Assembly (NCBI GenBank): GCA_037443785.1
Contig: JBBINR010000001.1
Span: 103,978 to 167,977 of the forward strand
Length of the DNA stretch: 64,000 nucleotides
Origin: JAQUOA01 sp037443785
GTDB lineage: Bacteria; Bacteroidota; Ignavibacteria; UBA10030; UBA8401
Reading direction: 5' to 3'
The notes below the pieces were generated by a model. That model did not search any database, had not been told where the DNA came from, and saw nothing but the letters and a program-made list of their open reading frames with translations. Both the position numbers and the translations under genes were made by a program. Of this stretch, positions 43,323-53,546 are shown one piece after another (within the stretch, counting starts at the first letter, position 1; each line of letters starts with the position of its first letter).

Positions 43323-45214
43323 TGTCTGATGGAATTCAAATATCGCTTGTCGATAAATTTGATCTGCAAGATAAGCTCGACAACCTTCCGACCTCTCCCG
43401 GTGTTTACCAATTCAAAAATAAAGAAGGAATAATTCTTTACGTCGGGAAAGCAGTCAACGTGCGAAACCGCGTCCGCCAGTATTTTCATGCCTCGCGGAA
43501 TCATGAACCGCGTATTGCATCGATGGTGGCAAAGATTTCGGATCTCGAAATTATTACAACCGACTCTGAAGTTGAAGCGCTCATTCTTGAAGCAAATCTC
43601 ATTAAACTTCACAAGCCTCGTTACAATGTCAATCTAAAGGATGATAAATCGTATCCCTACATTGTCGTGACGAATGAACCATATCCCCGCGTATTTGTCA
43701 CTCGCCGTATTCGCCGCGATGGTTCGCGATATTTCGGTCCATACACAGACGTTGCGACAATGCGCGGTGCATTAAAAACCGTGCGAGACATATTCATGAT
43801 CCGAAGTTGTAATTTTTTTATTACGGAAGAATTTATTGCCAAGAAGCGAACAAGAGTTTGTTTGGATTACCATATCAAAAAATGCGAAGGACCGTGTGAA
43901 GGTTTGGTATCACAAGAGCGGTACAATGAAATGATTCGTCAGGTAGAACAAGTGCTGATCGGAAAAAACAATGTCGTGCTGGATTTATTGGATCGGCAAA
44001 TGAGCGAAGCTGCACAAAATTTACATTTTGAAGATGCCGCAAAATTCCGTGACCGCATGAAAGAATTGCAAGTTTATTCTTCGCGGCAGAAAGTTGTGGA
44101 TGTTGAACTTCGCGACCGTGACATTGTTGCCATGGCACAAGAAGATGACGATGCCTGCGGAGTGATTTTCAAAATCCGCGAGGGAAAGGTCATCGGCCGT
44201 CAGCATTATTACATGAACGGCGTTGAAGGAAAAACAGAATCTGAAATCATTGAAACACTGGTTGAGCGATACTATCTTGAGGCAGTCGATATTCCATCCG
44301 AAATTATTGTCTCGGTCGTGATGGAGTCTGAACAGATTTTGCAACGCTGGCTCCAATTGCGTAAGGGGCATGTCATCTCAATTCTGATGCCTGAAGGCGG
44401 CGATATTTTAAAACTGGTGGAGATGTGTAAAAAGAATGCGAAGTTTCTTCTTGATGAATTAAAATTCCAGAAGCTGAAACAAAAAGATTTTGTTCCCGCT
44501 GCAATTTCATCCCTCCAGCGCGATTTGCGATTAAAAAATCCGCCACGACGTATTGAATGTTTCGATATCTCTCATTTCCAGGGGACTGAAACAGTTGCAT
44601 CGATGGTGGTGTTTGTCGATGGGAAACCAAAGAAAAGTGAATATCGCAAATTCAAAATTAAAACCGTTGCACCGGCGGACGTGAATGATTTTGCGAGCAT
44701 GAAAGAGGTGATCTTTCGCCGCTACAAACGCGTTCAAGAAGATAATCTTGACATGACGGATCTTATTATGGTCGATGGTGGAAAAGGACAGCTTTCCAGC
44801 GCCATGGAATCATTGAAAGAACTTGGATTGGAAACCCATCCAATCATTAGTCTTGCTAAAAGATTGGAAGATGTATTTGTACCGAACGAAAGCGAGCCGG
44901 TTTCGATTCCCAAATCCTCGTCGGCATTACGTCTTCTTCAACAAATTCGGGATGAAGCACATCGATTTGCCATCACATTCCATCGTTCATTGCGTGATAA
45001 ACGAACATTGCAAACCGAATTGGATTTGATAGAAGGAATCGGAAAGAAACGTGCGAAAGAATTATTGGAATCCTTTGGTTCCGTACAAGGAGTAAAATTT
45101 GCAACAATTGAACAATTGACTGAAGTTGTGGGTGAAAAAGTCGCACAAAAGATACAAGAATATTTTGATGTCGAATCCCAAGAAGTTTCGTCATCTTCCA
45201 TGGACAGAAAATAA
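43322..45214 (+). CDS. uvrC: UvrABC excinuclease subunit C
   Basis: A 630-residue protein with the full UvrC layout: a GIY-YIG nuclease at the N-terminus (SPGVYQFKNKEGIILYVGKA), a cysteine-rich region (CLDYHIKKCEGPCEGLVSQE), a UVR motif (AAQNLHFEDAAKFRDRMKEL near residue 222) and an RNase H-like endonuclease (IECFDISHFQGTETVASMVV, IMVDGGKGQLSSAMESL). A helix-hairpin-helix ending (IEGIGKKRAKELLESFGSVQ) completes it. It makes both incisions in nucleotide excision repair. It is coupled by a TAATG overlap to the epimerase gene, which has no obvious functional link. Confidence 0.97.
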   Translation: MSDGIQISLVDKFDLQDKLDNLPTSPGVYQFKNKEGIILYVGKAVNVRNRVRQYFHASRNHEPRIASMVAKISDLEIITTDSEVEALILEANLIKLHKPRYNVNLKDDKSYPYIVVTNEPYPRVFVTRRIRRDGSRYFGPYTDVATMRGALKTVRDIFMIRSCNFFITEEFIAKKRTRVCLDYHIKKCEGPCEGLVSQERYNEMIRQVEQVLIGKNNVVLDLLDRQMSEAAQNLHFEDAAKFRDRMKELQVYSSRQKVVDVELRDRDIVAMAQEDDDACGVIFKIREGKVIGRQHYYMNGVEGKTESEIIETLVERYYLEAVDIPSEIIVSVVMESEQILQRWLQLRKGHVISILMPEGGDILKLVEMCKKNAKFLLDELKFQKLKQKDFVPAAISSLQRDLRLKNPPRRIECFDISHFQGTETVASMVVFVDGKPKKSEYRKFKIKTVAPADVNDFASMKEVIFRRYKRVQEDNLDMTDLIMVDGGKGQLSSAMESLKELGLETHPIISLAKRLEDVFVPNESEPVSIPKSSSALRLLQQIRDEAHRFAITFHRSLRDKRTLQTELDLIEGIGKKRAKELLESFGSVQGVKFATIEQLTEVVGEKVAQKIQEYFDVESQEVSSSSMDRK

Positions 45215-45348
45215 TTTCCCGCTTAATTATGTCTTGATTTCCCTCTTTTTCAATTGTTTTTCAAGCCTATTTCAATTATCTTTAACGCTACAAGTTCTTA
45301 AATCATTAATACTTATCACATCTTTGCAGTAAGGAGTCGTAAAGCAGT

Positions 45349-47439
45349 ATGGCAATAATGACGAAAATGCGCAATAATATGCCGGTCATACTTATTGGTT
45401 TGGTATTGGTTTTCATTATCACGATTGTTTTTGAATGGGGAATGGATTATTTGGGAATGTCTCGTGGGAATGATACAGTAGGCAAAATTGAAGGTCGAAA
45501 GATATCATATCAAGAATTTTCCGAGCTTGTTCGCCAACAGGCTGAACAATACAAACAACAGACAAAGCAAGAACCTGATGACAACGCGTTTCGTCAGATC
45601 AGAGAGCAAGTATGGAATAATTTAGTAACGCAAGAACTGCTTCAACGGGAAACCAAAAAAGCAGGAATCAGTGTCAGCGACCAGGAAATTATCGACTGGG
45701 TGCGCGGTGAAAATCCCCCTGAATTCTTGGTCCAACAATTCAGGGACTCTACCGGACAATTTCGACGTGATGCTTACGAATCGGCATTAAATGATCCGCG
45801 AAATAAAGATATCTGGGTACAAGTTGAAAAGGCACTGCGCCAGCAACGCCTTGCAGAAAAAATGCAAAGCTTAGTTTTCTCGTCAATCCATGTTTCTCAA
45901 GGTGAAATCATGGATCGTTACGTCAATCAAAGTGTGAAAGCGAATCTGATGTATGCATTTTTCGATCCAAATAAATTTGTGCAGGATGCTGCTGTAACGG
46001 TCACGGACGATGATTTGAAAAAAGTGTACAATGAAAACACCGAAGAATTTAAAGTTCAATCAACCAGAAAATTAAAATACGTGTTGTTCAGCGATCAGCC
46101 ATCGGCAAAAGATTCTCAGGATGTTGCCGATCAAATCAACAGCGTTCTTGCACAGGCAAGGTCTGGAATTGATTTCCTTGAACTACAAAAGCAGTATTCT
46201 GAATCGTCTCCGGCTCCCGCATTTTTTAAACATGGGCAGTTGACAAAAGAAAAAGAAGATGCTGTATTCTCTTCAAAAGTCGGCGAGCTTGTGGGACCGA
46301 TTTCCGATTATGAAGGGTATCATATCTTTAAAGTGCTTGAAGAAAAGAACGGCAATGAACCCTATGTAAAGGCGAGCCATATTCTGTTAACGGCATCTAC
46401 ACCGGACCTGGAGACTGGTGCAAAGAAACTTGCTGCTGAAATAATTCAGCGTGCGAAAAAGGGTGAAAGTTTTGCAGCTCTTGCTCGTCAATATTCAACC
46501 GAACCGGGTGCTGCACAAACGGGCGGTGAATTAGGCTGGTTTGGCAAAGGGCGAATGGTGAAAGAATTTGAAGCTGCTGCATTGACTGGAAAACCCGGAC
46601 AGATTGTTGGTCCTGTAAAAACACAATTTGGGATTCATGTGATTAAGATTGAAGGTCGCGATTCGAGAGAAATAAAAGTTGCAACAATCTCGATTCCTGT
46701 AAAAGCAAGTTCACAGACGCGCGACGAAGCACTTCAGCGTGCACAAGATTTTGTGTATATAGCGAAGAAAGGAAATTTTGAAACCGAATTACAATCCCTT
46801 GGATTGCATGCCCAAGAAACTCCGGATTTTCAAAAGGGGAGCGTGGTTCCGGGTGTAGGATACTTTGAATCGATCAATAAATTCGCGTTTAAAAATAGCG
46901 TGGGAGAAACCAGCGAACCGTATCAGGTCAACAACGGATATGTTGTCGTTAAAGTTGTGGATGTAAAAAAAGAAGGGGTTCGACCGTTTGACGAAGTAAA
47001 AGAATCGTTGAAGCCTCGCGCGCTTCGAAGTAAGAAAATGGAACAGTTAAAGGGAATTGTCCAGCAAAAATTCTCGTCACTTGGCGGCAATGGTGATCTT
47101 AATACTCTTTCCGCAGATCAAAATATTTCCGTGCAGACAACGGGTGAATTTGCCGTGGGCGGAATGGTTCCGACGGTTGGAAGAGATTTTGCCGTGAATG
47201 GGATTGCAAAAACCGGTGAAGTTGGGAAAGTGCTCTCTCCCGTAGAGGGATCCAGAGGATATTATTTGGTGAAGATCTTGAACAGAACACCGTTCGATTC
47301 TTCGGCATTCAACGCACAGAAAAATATTTTGACGACACAGGTTCTGCAAGAAAAAAAACAGAGAATCTTAACGCAGTGGCTTGAGAAGTTAAAAGAAACA
47401 GCAAGCATTGAAGATAACAGAGAGGTCTTCTTCCGTTAA
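45349..47439 (+). CDS. Peptidyl-prolyl isomerase, PpiD/SurA-like
   Basis: A 696-residue foldase. One N-terminal membrane segment (MPVILIGLVLVFIITIVFEW) is followed by a SurA_N-like chaperone region with KIEGRKISYQEFSELVRQQA and ALRQQRLAEKMQSLVFSSI. Parvulin domains follow: one near residues 240-335, ending VGPISDYEGYHIFKVLE; and a canonical one near 340-440 (VKASHILLTASTP, YSTEPGAAQTGGELGWFGKG, VGPVKTQFGIHVIKIEG). PpiD-type proteins are anchored to the inner membrane and help exported, mainly outer-membrane, proteins fold. AAGGAG is 14 bases before the ATG. It precedes an outer-membrane barrel gene. Confidence 0.92.
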   Translation: MAIMTKMRNNMPVILIGLVLVFIITIVFEWGMDYLGMSRGNDTVGKIEGRKISYQEFSELVRQQAEQYKQQTKQEPDDNAFRQIREQVWNNLVTQELLQRETKKAGISVSDQEIIDWVRGENPPEFLVQQFRDSTGQFRRDAYESALNDPRNKDIWVQVEKALRQQRLAEKMQSLVFSSIHVSQGEIMDRYVNQSVKANLMYAFFDPNKFVQDAAVTVTDDDLKKVYNENTEEFKVQSTRKLKYVLFSDQPSAKDSQDVADQINSVLAQARSGIDFLELQKQYSESSPAPAFFKHGQLTKEKEDAVFSSKVGELVGPISDYEGYHIFKVLEEKNGNEPYVKASHILLTASTPDLETGAKKLAAEIIQRAKKGESFAALARQYSTEPGAAQTGGELGWFGKGRMVKEFEAAALTGKPGQIVGPVKTQFGIHVIKIEGRDSREIKVATISIPVKASSQTRDEALQRAQDFVYIAKKGNFETELQSLGLHAQETPDFQKGSVVPGVGYFESINKFAFKNSVGETSEPYQVNNGYVVVKVVDVKKEGVRPFDEVKESLKPRALRSKKMEQLKGIVQQKFSSLGGNGDLNTLSADQNISVQTTGEFAVGGMVPTVGRDFAVNGIAKTGEVGKVLSPVEGSRGYYLVKILNRTPFDSSAFNAQKNILTTQVLQEKKQRILTQWLEKLKETASIEDNREVFFR

Positions 47440-47457
47440 CAACGAAAGGGGCGGTGG

Positions 47458-48156
47458 ATGAGGCGGTTACTTTTTACAGGGTTTATTCTTTGGGGGCTGC
47501 AGTCGTTTGTCTTTGCGGACGATCTGCATTTAAGAATTTCACTCAAGGGAAGTTATACAACAAGCACGCGGTTTATTTATAACGTCGACCGCCCAATGTT
47601 GTTTGATCAAGAGCGGATCATTTCTTCGAATCTTGGTTATGGTGCTGACGTTTCGTGGAAGATAATGTGGGAACGGTTTTATCTTGGTGTATCGTATGAA
47701 GCCATCCAAGGGAAAGAAGATTCATATTTGTATTCTTCCGATACCGATGTAAGAATTCCCACGACGGAAGGATTTGATCTGAAATTGATTGAGTTAACCG
47801 GCTATTACATTGTGCCGATCAGTTCAGAGGATATACAGTTTTATATGGGCGGCGGTTTTGGTCTTTACGATGGGAACAGAAATTCTTCCATTGCCGGTAT
47901 TAAACCAGCCACGGTTGAATCGTCAAACAATATTGGTATCCATGTCCTTACAGGTATTGTTTATTCAATAACGAACTCGATTGGTCTACGGGGTGAAATA
48001 AAATTCCGAGATCCTCATTTTGATGTTACGGAAAAATACGAACGGGCATTTGTAGACCATGCAGGATTCCGTATTTATTTGAATCAAAATCCAACGAAAA
48101 CGAGGGTGAATCTTTACGGGATCAACTATATGGTAGGGATTGTGTATCAAATTTAA
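47458..48156 (+). CDS. Outer-membrane beta-barrel protein
   Basis: A 232-residue protein with a signal peptide (LLFTGFILWGLQSFVFA) and alternating beta-strands typical of an eight-stranded barrel: YLGVSYEAIQGKEDSYLY, IQFYMGGGFGLYDGN, IGLRGEIKFRDPHFDV, and a last strand INYMVGIVYQI. It resembles OmpA/OmpX-like porin-family proteins, but no specific family can be named. It starts 18 bases after the foldase gene, which may help its assembly, and is followed by a terminator. Confidence 0.75.
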   Translation: MRRLLFTGFILWGLQSFVFADDLHLRISLKGSYTTSTRFIYNVDRPMLFDQERIISSNLGYGADVSWKIMWERFYLGVSYEAIQGKEDSYLYSSDTDVRIPTTEGFDLKLIELTGYYIVPISSEDIQFYMGGGFGLYDGNRNSSIAGIKPATVESSNNIGIHVLTGIVYSITNSIGLRGEIKFRDPHFDVTEKYERAFVDHAGFRIYLNQNPTKTRVNLYGINYMVGIVYQI

Positions 48157-48183
48157 ATTTTTTATTAACATGGTGGAATTTCT

Positions 48184-48215
48184 CCCGTCGGCGTTTCTTG
48201 ACGGGTTTTTATTTT
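48184..48215 (+). terminator. Rho-independent terminator after barrel protein gene
   Basis: The stem CCCGTC (48184-48189) pairs with GACGGG (48200-48205) and is followed by TTTTTATTTT. It separates the foldase-barrel transcript from aroK. Confidence 0.8.
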
Positions 48216-48238
48216 CTTGATGAGGTATCACTCTATAG

Positions 48239-48784
48239 ATGGAAAAAAAATCAATCATTTTTCTTACCGGTTTTATGGGAAGCGGTAAAAGCACTGTCGG
48301 ACCGATTCTCGCAAATACAATCGGATATCAATTTCTCGATCTTGATCAATTGATTGAAAAAAAAGAAGGGAAGAAGATTGGAGAAATTTTTGCGGCGGAA
48401 GGCGAGCAAAAATTCCGGTCATCCGAACGAGCAATGCTTCGTGAAATCATGACTTTTTCGTCGACCGTTGTTTCTCTCGGGGGAGGAACTGTAGCAAACC
48501 AAGAAACGCTTGATTTGATAAAGAAAAATGGATTGTTGATTTACCTTAAATCTGATCCGGATCATATCTTTAAGCGGCTGCGGACCAAAAGCGATCGACC
48601 AATGCTTCGTGATGATGATGGAAATTTGTTGGATGGTGAGGATCTTAAAAAAAAGATTGAATCTTTGTTGGGCAAGCGATCGCATTTCTATGAACAGGCT
48701 GATATCATCATTTCGACCGATGATAAAAAAATCGGTTTCACGATCGATGAATTAGCTAAAAAATTATCGACATACGTTGACTAA
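48239..48784 (+). CDS. aroK: Shikimate kinase
   Basis: A 181-residue P-loop kinase with Walker A LTGFMGSGKSTVGPILA near residue 10, the shikimate site FLDLDQLIEKKEGKKIGEIF, FRSSERAMLREI, and the Walker B-like VVSLGGGTVANQE near residue 77. KSDRPMLRDD supplies the lid arginine. It phosphorylates shikimate in aromatic amino acid synthesis. The end overlaps aroB by 8 bases, giving the common aroK-aroB pair. Confidence 0.95.
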   Translation: MEKKSIIFLTGFMGSGKSTVGPILANTIGYQFLDLDQLIEKKEGKKIGEIFAAEGEQKFRSSERAMLREIMTFSSTVVSLGGGTVANQETLDLIKKNGLLIYLKSDPDHIFKRLRTKSDRPMLRDDDGNLLDGEDLKKKIESLLGKRSHFYEQADIIISTDDKKIGFTIDELAKKLSTYVD

Positions 48785-49883
48785 GCAAAAGAATATATCG
48801 GTTGTTCCCGTCTCATTAGGTTCTCGATCCTATCCAATCTATATTGGAACCAAATTACTTGCTGATGCCGGTAAATACTGCACGAAACATAAACTTCCCC
48901 AAACTCTTGTCGTTATCACAGATTCAAATGTCGGGAGGTTATACTTATCAACGCTTCAAAAAAGTTTGTTGAAAGAAAAATTCACAATCCGAACCATTAT
49001 TATCCCTGCCGGCGAACAACAAAAAAGCTTAGGCCGGGCTGAAAAAATCTTCACGCAATTGCTTCGCTGGAAAATTGAACGAGATTCTGCGATTATCGCA
49101 TTGGGCGGCGGGGTAATCGGCGATCTTGCCGGATTTATCGCGGCTACATTTCAGCGCGGGATAAAATTTGTTCAAGTTCCGACTTCACTGCTTGCGCAAG
49201 TTGATAGTTCCGTTGGTGGGAAAGTTGGCATCAACCATCCGCTTGCAAAAAACATGATCGGCGCCTTTTATCAGCCTGTGTTTGTGCTTGCCGATACGAC
49301 TGTGCTTACAACGCTTCCCAAACGTGAGATTGTTTGCGGATTAGGAGAGATTGTAAAATACGGTGTCATTATGGATAAAAAATTCTTCGACTATTCATCG
49401 GACCATATTTCCGATGCGCTGAAGAAAAACCTCTCCGTATTTTCTTTTATGGTAAAAAGAAGCTGTGAATTAAAAGCGTACGTCGTTACTCATGATGAAC
49501 GGGAACAAAACCTTCGAGCCATTCTCAATTTCGGACATACAATCGGTCACGCTTTGGAACAAGCCGGAAAATATTCTTATCTCAAACATGGTGAAGCAAT
49601 TCTGTATGGCATGATTGCCGAAGCACGCCTTGCCTATGCAATGGGGGCAATTACTCTTCCACATATTGAACGAATTGAAGAAACAATTAAAAAAATTCCG
49701 TTACCGGTTCTTTCCCGTCTTTCCATAAGCAATCGGGCATTAATTAATACGATGAAAATGGATAAAAAAGTGAAGCGGGGGAAAATTCGGATGGTGCTTC
49801 CGAGTGCTGTTGGGAAAGTTTCGCTTCCCGTCTCAATTCCTGAAAACGCTATTCTCAATTCGATCGACTACTTAAAAAATTAG
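48777..49883 (+). CDS. aroB: 3-dehydroquinate synthase
   Basis: A 368-residue enzyme with an N-terminal NAD-binding fold and the conserved ERDSAIIALGGGVIGDLAGF near residue 101, FVQVPTSLLAQVDSSVGGKV, GINHPLAKNMIGAFYQP, LGEIVKYGVIMD and LNFGHTIGHALEQ near residue 247. The zinc ligands Glu, His and His can be placed in these motifs. It converts DAHP to 3-dehydroquinate. The start is TTG at 48777 inside aroK, without a clear ribosome site; translational coupling is the likely means of initiation, as no nearby ATG exists in frame. Confidence 0.95.
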   Translation: MTKQKNISVVPVSLGSRSYPIYIGTKLLADAGKYCTKHKLPQTLVVITDSNVGRLYLSTLQKSLLKEKFTIRTIIIPAGEQQKSLGRAEKIFTQLLRWKIERDSAIIALGGGVIGDLAGFIAATFQRGIKFVQVPTSLLAQVDSSVGGKVGINHPLAKNMIGAFYQPVFVLADTTVLTTLPKREIVCGLGEIVKYGVIMDKKFFDYSSDHISDALKKNLSVFSFMVKRSCELKAYVVTHDEREQNLRAILNFGHTIGHALEQAGKYSYLKHGEAILYGMIAEARLAYAMGAITLPHIERIEETIKKIPLPVLSRLSISNRALINTMKMDKKVKRGKIRMVLPSAVGKVSLPVSIPENAILNSIDYLKN

Positions 49884-49918
49884 GCGTGACATTTTTTTTG
49901 GCAGTGTTTTCCCATGTA

Positions 49919-52207
49919 TTACCATTCTGCGCTGACTCCTATTGACGGGAGCAGACCTATTCCGCTTTTATTTTCCACGACTTTTTTTACTCGTTCATCA
50001 TAAATTGGGACCTCATTCGTTTTTCGATTATAAATATTTTGAAGATCGATATAGGTGATGAGATTCCAGGTATTAAAATTCCATCGTCGATCAACCCGAA
50101 GATCAACACTGTGGTTGGCCTTAACTCGCTGGCTATTAAAAGCAGAAATGCTTTGTGTACCATCCGCATTATATGGTGTATATGGCTTCCCTGTTGAGAA
50201 TCGGAATCTTCCGCTGAATTCCCATTGTTCATCCATAATATATCCGCCGCCGAAATTAACGATCCATCGTTGATCATAGGAAAATGGCCGTTCAATTCCG
50301 TCTGAAGCCTTAAAAGCTGACTCGTTATAGGAAATGCTGATTAATCCGTAACACGGTATAGAGGAATATTTTTTTTGCAGAAATACTTCTACTCCGCGTG
50401 ACCTTCCTGAACCAACGCTTGTCAAAGGATCAAGGCCGAATGACGCATAGGCTTCTTCAGAACCGCCATATCCACCGGTGTTTGCCAAAACTAAATGGGG
50501 ACGAATGGTGCTTGCCGGATAGTGTGAGTATTTTTTGAGATATCCTTCAAGACTGATCTTTACATCTGAACGAAAATAATATTCAATGCCTGCGACATAT
50601 TGATTGACTAAGATATAATCCAAATTTCTATTTGCAGGGTTTGCTACTAACCAGATGTACGATGGTGCCTGACGATATTGTCCTATGCTGGCATTAAGTG
50701 TAAGAATTGGTGTTACTGAATAGGATAAAGACAGTCTTGGAGAAAGTGCAAAACTATTTTTGATCAAATTGAAATAATCTGCCCTGCCGCCGAGAGTTAC
50801 CTGTAGATTATGCAATAATGAATTGGAGATTTGGATATACGCTGCTGATTTAAAAGTAGTTGTATCGAGCTGTTCATTAATGGACAAATTCTGCCCATAA
50901 TTTGTCCAGAATGATGGGAGAATAATATTTGAATTGAAAGTGATAAATTTTTCAATAAGCCCAAATGAAAATTCCGTTGATTTTGCAATCTGATAAACAA
51001 TATCCGCACGGAGCGCCGTTTCGTATTCGTCAGTATTGCTTTTAAAAATCGGATTGGTAAGACTGTCATCCTGTCTATAACGAAATCCATAATATGTTTG
51101 ACTTATTGTGATGTTGGTAAAACCATTTTTTAGAAGATGGCGCCACGAAATTCCTCCAATAAATTGATCTTGGTTGCTGTATAAAATTCTTGAGTTATCG
51201 TAGCGCTTTTCTTGATCATCATTAAAAATTTTTACGTCATCAAGTGCGGCAAGGCCAAGAATATTAATTTGATCGGATGGTGAAAGAGTATAATTTAGCT
51301 TACCCAGGAAGTCCCAATATTCGGGAACGAAACTGAATCCAGCGGCTTTGAATATGAAATCGAGATAGCTTCTTCTGGCAGAAAAAATGTACGACCCTTT
51401 TGTATCGGTTGGTCCTTCAAGATTTAGTCCGAATTGTGAAGCAGAAATCGTCGCCTTTCCTCCAAATTGATCGGTTCTACCATCTTTTAAATCAACCGAC
51501 AGCACCGAAGAGAGTTTATCGCCGTACTTTACACTGAATCCGCCCGTTCTAAACGATGTTTCATCAACAAAGTCTAAATTCACGAAGCTTAATGATCCAC
51601 CGCCAGTTCCTTGTGTCCCAAAATGATTAATGTTGGCGACTTCGATATTGTCGACAATAAACAGATTTTCCGATGGCGCACCGCCTCGAACGATGAGATC
51701 GTTTCGGCCTGCCTGCACTTGAGCAACTCCAGGAAGGATTGAGACCGCACGCAACACATCTTCTAATCCGCCCGGCAAGCGGCGAATTTCTTCTGCCGCG
51801 AGTGTTTGTATACTCAGCGGAGCGTCCGGAGATTTTTGAAAATATTCTGTTGTGACAGTGACTCCTTCAAATTCTAAAATTGATTCGCGAAGCCGTATTG
51901 AAACCTTGGTTTGTTTCCCCGTCGCAACGACAATATCGGTATGCGTGTGGGGTTCAAAGCCGAGGATAGATGCTCGTATTTGATATGTTCCGATTGGAAT
52001 ATTGGATAAAAGAAATTTCCCATACTCATCAGTTATGGTGCCGGTTGATGTCCCAACAATTTGGATATTCGCTCCCGCAATCGGTTCTCGTGTTGTTTCA
52101 TGAACAACGATTCCTTCGAGTGTTCCAGTTTGACGTTGTTCTGATTGTGCACTGAGGAAATGTATTGCCAGCGCCAGAATAACTAGTATTTCAAAAATTA
52201 TTTTCAC
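49919..52207 (-). CDS. TonB-dependent receptor with carboxypeptidase-like domain
   Basis: A 762-residue outer-membrane receptor. A signal peptide (IFEILVILALAIHFLSAQS) is followed by a carboxypeptidase regulatory-like domain at 25-110 (GTLEGIVVHETTREPIAGAN, GTYQIRASILGFEPHT), a plug domain (LPGGLEDVLRAVSILPGVAQ, RNDLIVRGGAPSENLFIVDN) and a beta-barrel to the end. The domain set is usual for Bacteroidota-like receptors. No riboswitch or SusD partner is visible, so the substrate is unknown. It overlaps by 17 bases the upstream PLP decarboxylase gene, so the two are co-transcribed. Confidence 0.9.
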   Translation of the reverse strand: MKIIFEILVILALAIHFLSAQSEQRQTGTLEGIVVHETTREPIAGANIQIVGTSTGTITDEYGKFLLSNIPIGTYQIRASILGFEPHTHTDIVVATGKQTKVSIRLRESILEFEGVTVTTEYFQKSPDAPLSIQTLAAEEIRRLPGGLEDVLRAVSILPGVAQVQAGRNDLIVRGGAPSENLFIVDNIEVANINHFGTQGTGGGSLSFVNLDFVDETSFRTGGFSVKYGDKLSSVLSVDLKDGRTDQFGGKATISASQFGLNLEGPTDTKGSYIFSARRSYLDFIFKAAGFSFVPEYWDFLGKLNYTLSPSDQINILGLAALDDVKIFNDDQEKRYDNSRILYSNQDQFIGGISWRHLLKNGFTNITISQTYYGFRYRQDDSLTNPIFKSNTDEYETALRADIVYQIAKSTEFSFGLIEKFITFNSNIILPSFWTNYGQNLSINEQLDTTTFKSAAYIQISNSLLHNLQVTLGGRADYFNLIKNSFALSPRLSLSYSVTPILTLNASIGQYRQAPSYIWLVANPANRNLDYILVNQYVAGIEYYFRSDVKISLEGYLKKYSHYPASTIRPHLVLANTGGYGGSEEAYASFGLDPLTSVGSGRSRGVEVFLQKKYSSIPCYGLISISYNESAFKASDGIERPFSYDQRWIVNFGGGYIMDEQWEFSGRFRFSTGKPYTPYNADGTQSISAFNSQRVKANHSVDLRVDRRWNFNTWNLITYIDLQNIYNRKTNEVPIYDERVKKVVENKSGIGLLPSIGVSAEW

Positions 52208-53546
52208 AATACTCTTCTATCTGTTTAAACATTGACGGAACAAAATCCAGGTGTTCCGGCTTCATCAATACGCTCCGCAGAATTTTTGTTACGGGAACAT
52301 CGGTTTTGAATTCGCTGTATTGCTGTTTGATCATATCAGATTCGACATTCATTGTGGCGAGATACAGCGGACGAGTCGGATGTTCCATGAGATCAGAAAA
52401 TATTTTTTCAGATGCTCGCTGCACATTTGATGCTGAGAAGATTTTTGTTCGTGGAAAATATGTGACAATATCAAGATCAGGTGGAGTATATTCGCACAAT
52501 TTCTTACTGGTTGATAAAAGTTTTGAAAAATTTAATGCAGCCTTTCTTGTTTGAGAAAGAATTCTGCCAAGGCCGTCATCAGCATGGAGAGGCAGATATT
52601 CCAACGTTGCCCATAATGCAGCGGCAGCAGCACCCGGGCGGGAACATTCCAACGAAATTTCTCCAAGATGCAATTCTTTCGAAGTGAAATACGTATACGG
52701 AGAGTCATGTTTATAAAATTTTCCTACTTCGGTGTCACGGAAGAGAATACAACCGCAACCGTACGGCTGGAGACCGTGTTTGTGGGGATCAACTACAATA
52801 CTGTCAACATCTGTTAATGAAAGAAACGGAAGCGGCTCAATTAATTTCTCAGATGATTGGGCGAGTAATGCAAAGAAGCCGCCGTACGCTGCGTCGGCAT
52901 GAATCCGTACATTCATTTTTTGCGCAATCGGAACTATTTTGTGAAGCGGTTCGACAGTGCCGGTTGCCGTTGTGCCGATCGTGACAACAATTGTTCCAAT
53001 GGAATGTTCCCGGATTTTCTTTTCAAGATCGTTGAATGAATCAAGCACGACGTATTGCGCGCCGATTACCTCACACATTCGCTGATGTGTGTAGTGTGCA
53101 TTTTTTGAAAATGCAATTTTCTTCAGGGGGTGAATCGATTTTGCTACCCATAGTGCTTCAAGGTTTGCAATGGTACCATTTGAAGCCAGATGCCCGAGAT
53201 ACGAAGTATAGCCGAACATGGCGGCAATTTTTTTTACAACGTCCATTTCCAATTTTGCGGTTGCCGGTCCGCCGTCGAGAGCGTGATTATTTGGATTGAT
53301 TTGCATTGCCATGAGATATGCGGCAATTGCTATCGGATGCGGCGGCTTCAGCATTTGTCCGGCATATCGTGGATGGAAGAAAGGATAATTCTCTTTAAGC
53401 CGTTCTTCAAGTGACTGCAAAATTGCCGTTGCGTTGGAAATTGAGTTCAAATCATCAGAAGCTGCTTGTGGTTCCCATTGCGATTGAAATTGTGCCTGAG
53501 CTCTGACGCTGGTTTTTATTAATTCGGAGAGAAGAATCGTATTCAT
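52191..53546 (-). CDS. PLP-dependent group II decarboxylase
   Basis: A 451-residue enzyme. HPRYAGQMLKPPHPIAIAAY near residue 58 is the substrate-entry segment of the family. Others are GYTSYLGHLASNGTIANLEA, VVTIGTTATGTVEPL, the PLP-contacting aspartate in RIHADAAYGGF near residue 216, and the PLP-binding lysine in VVDPHKHGLQPYGCG near residue 255. Group II decarboxylases act on glutamate, tyrosine, DOPA, histidine or aspartate; the residues seen do not choose among these. The gene is followed by a TonB receptor, so it may work on an imported compound, or the pair may be only a shared transcript. Confidence 0.87.
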   Translation of the reverse strand: MNTILLSELIKTSVRAQAQFQSQWEPQAASDDLNSISNATAILQSLEERLKENYPFFHPRYAGQMLKPPHPIAIAAYLMAMQINPNNHALDGGPATAKLEMDVVKKIAAMFGYTSYLGHLASNGTIANLEALWVAKSIHPLKKIAFSKNAHYTHQRMCEVIGAQYVVLDSFNDLEKKIREHSIGTIVVTIGTTATGTVEPLHKIVPIAQKMNVRIHADAAYGGFFALLAQSSEKLIEPLPFLSLTDVDSIVVDPHKHGLQPYGCGCILFRDTEVGKFYKHDSPYTYFTSKELHLGEISLECSRPGAAAAALWATLEYLPLHADDGLGRILSQTRKAALNFSKLLSTSKKLCEYTPPDLDIVTYFPRTKIFSASNVQRASEKIFSDLMEHPTRPLYLATMNVESDMIKQQYSEFKTDVPVTKILRSVLMKPEHLDFVPSMFKQIEEYCENNF

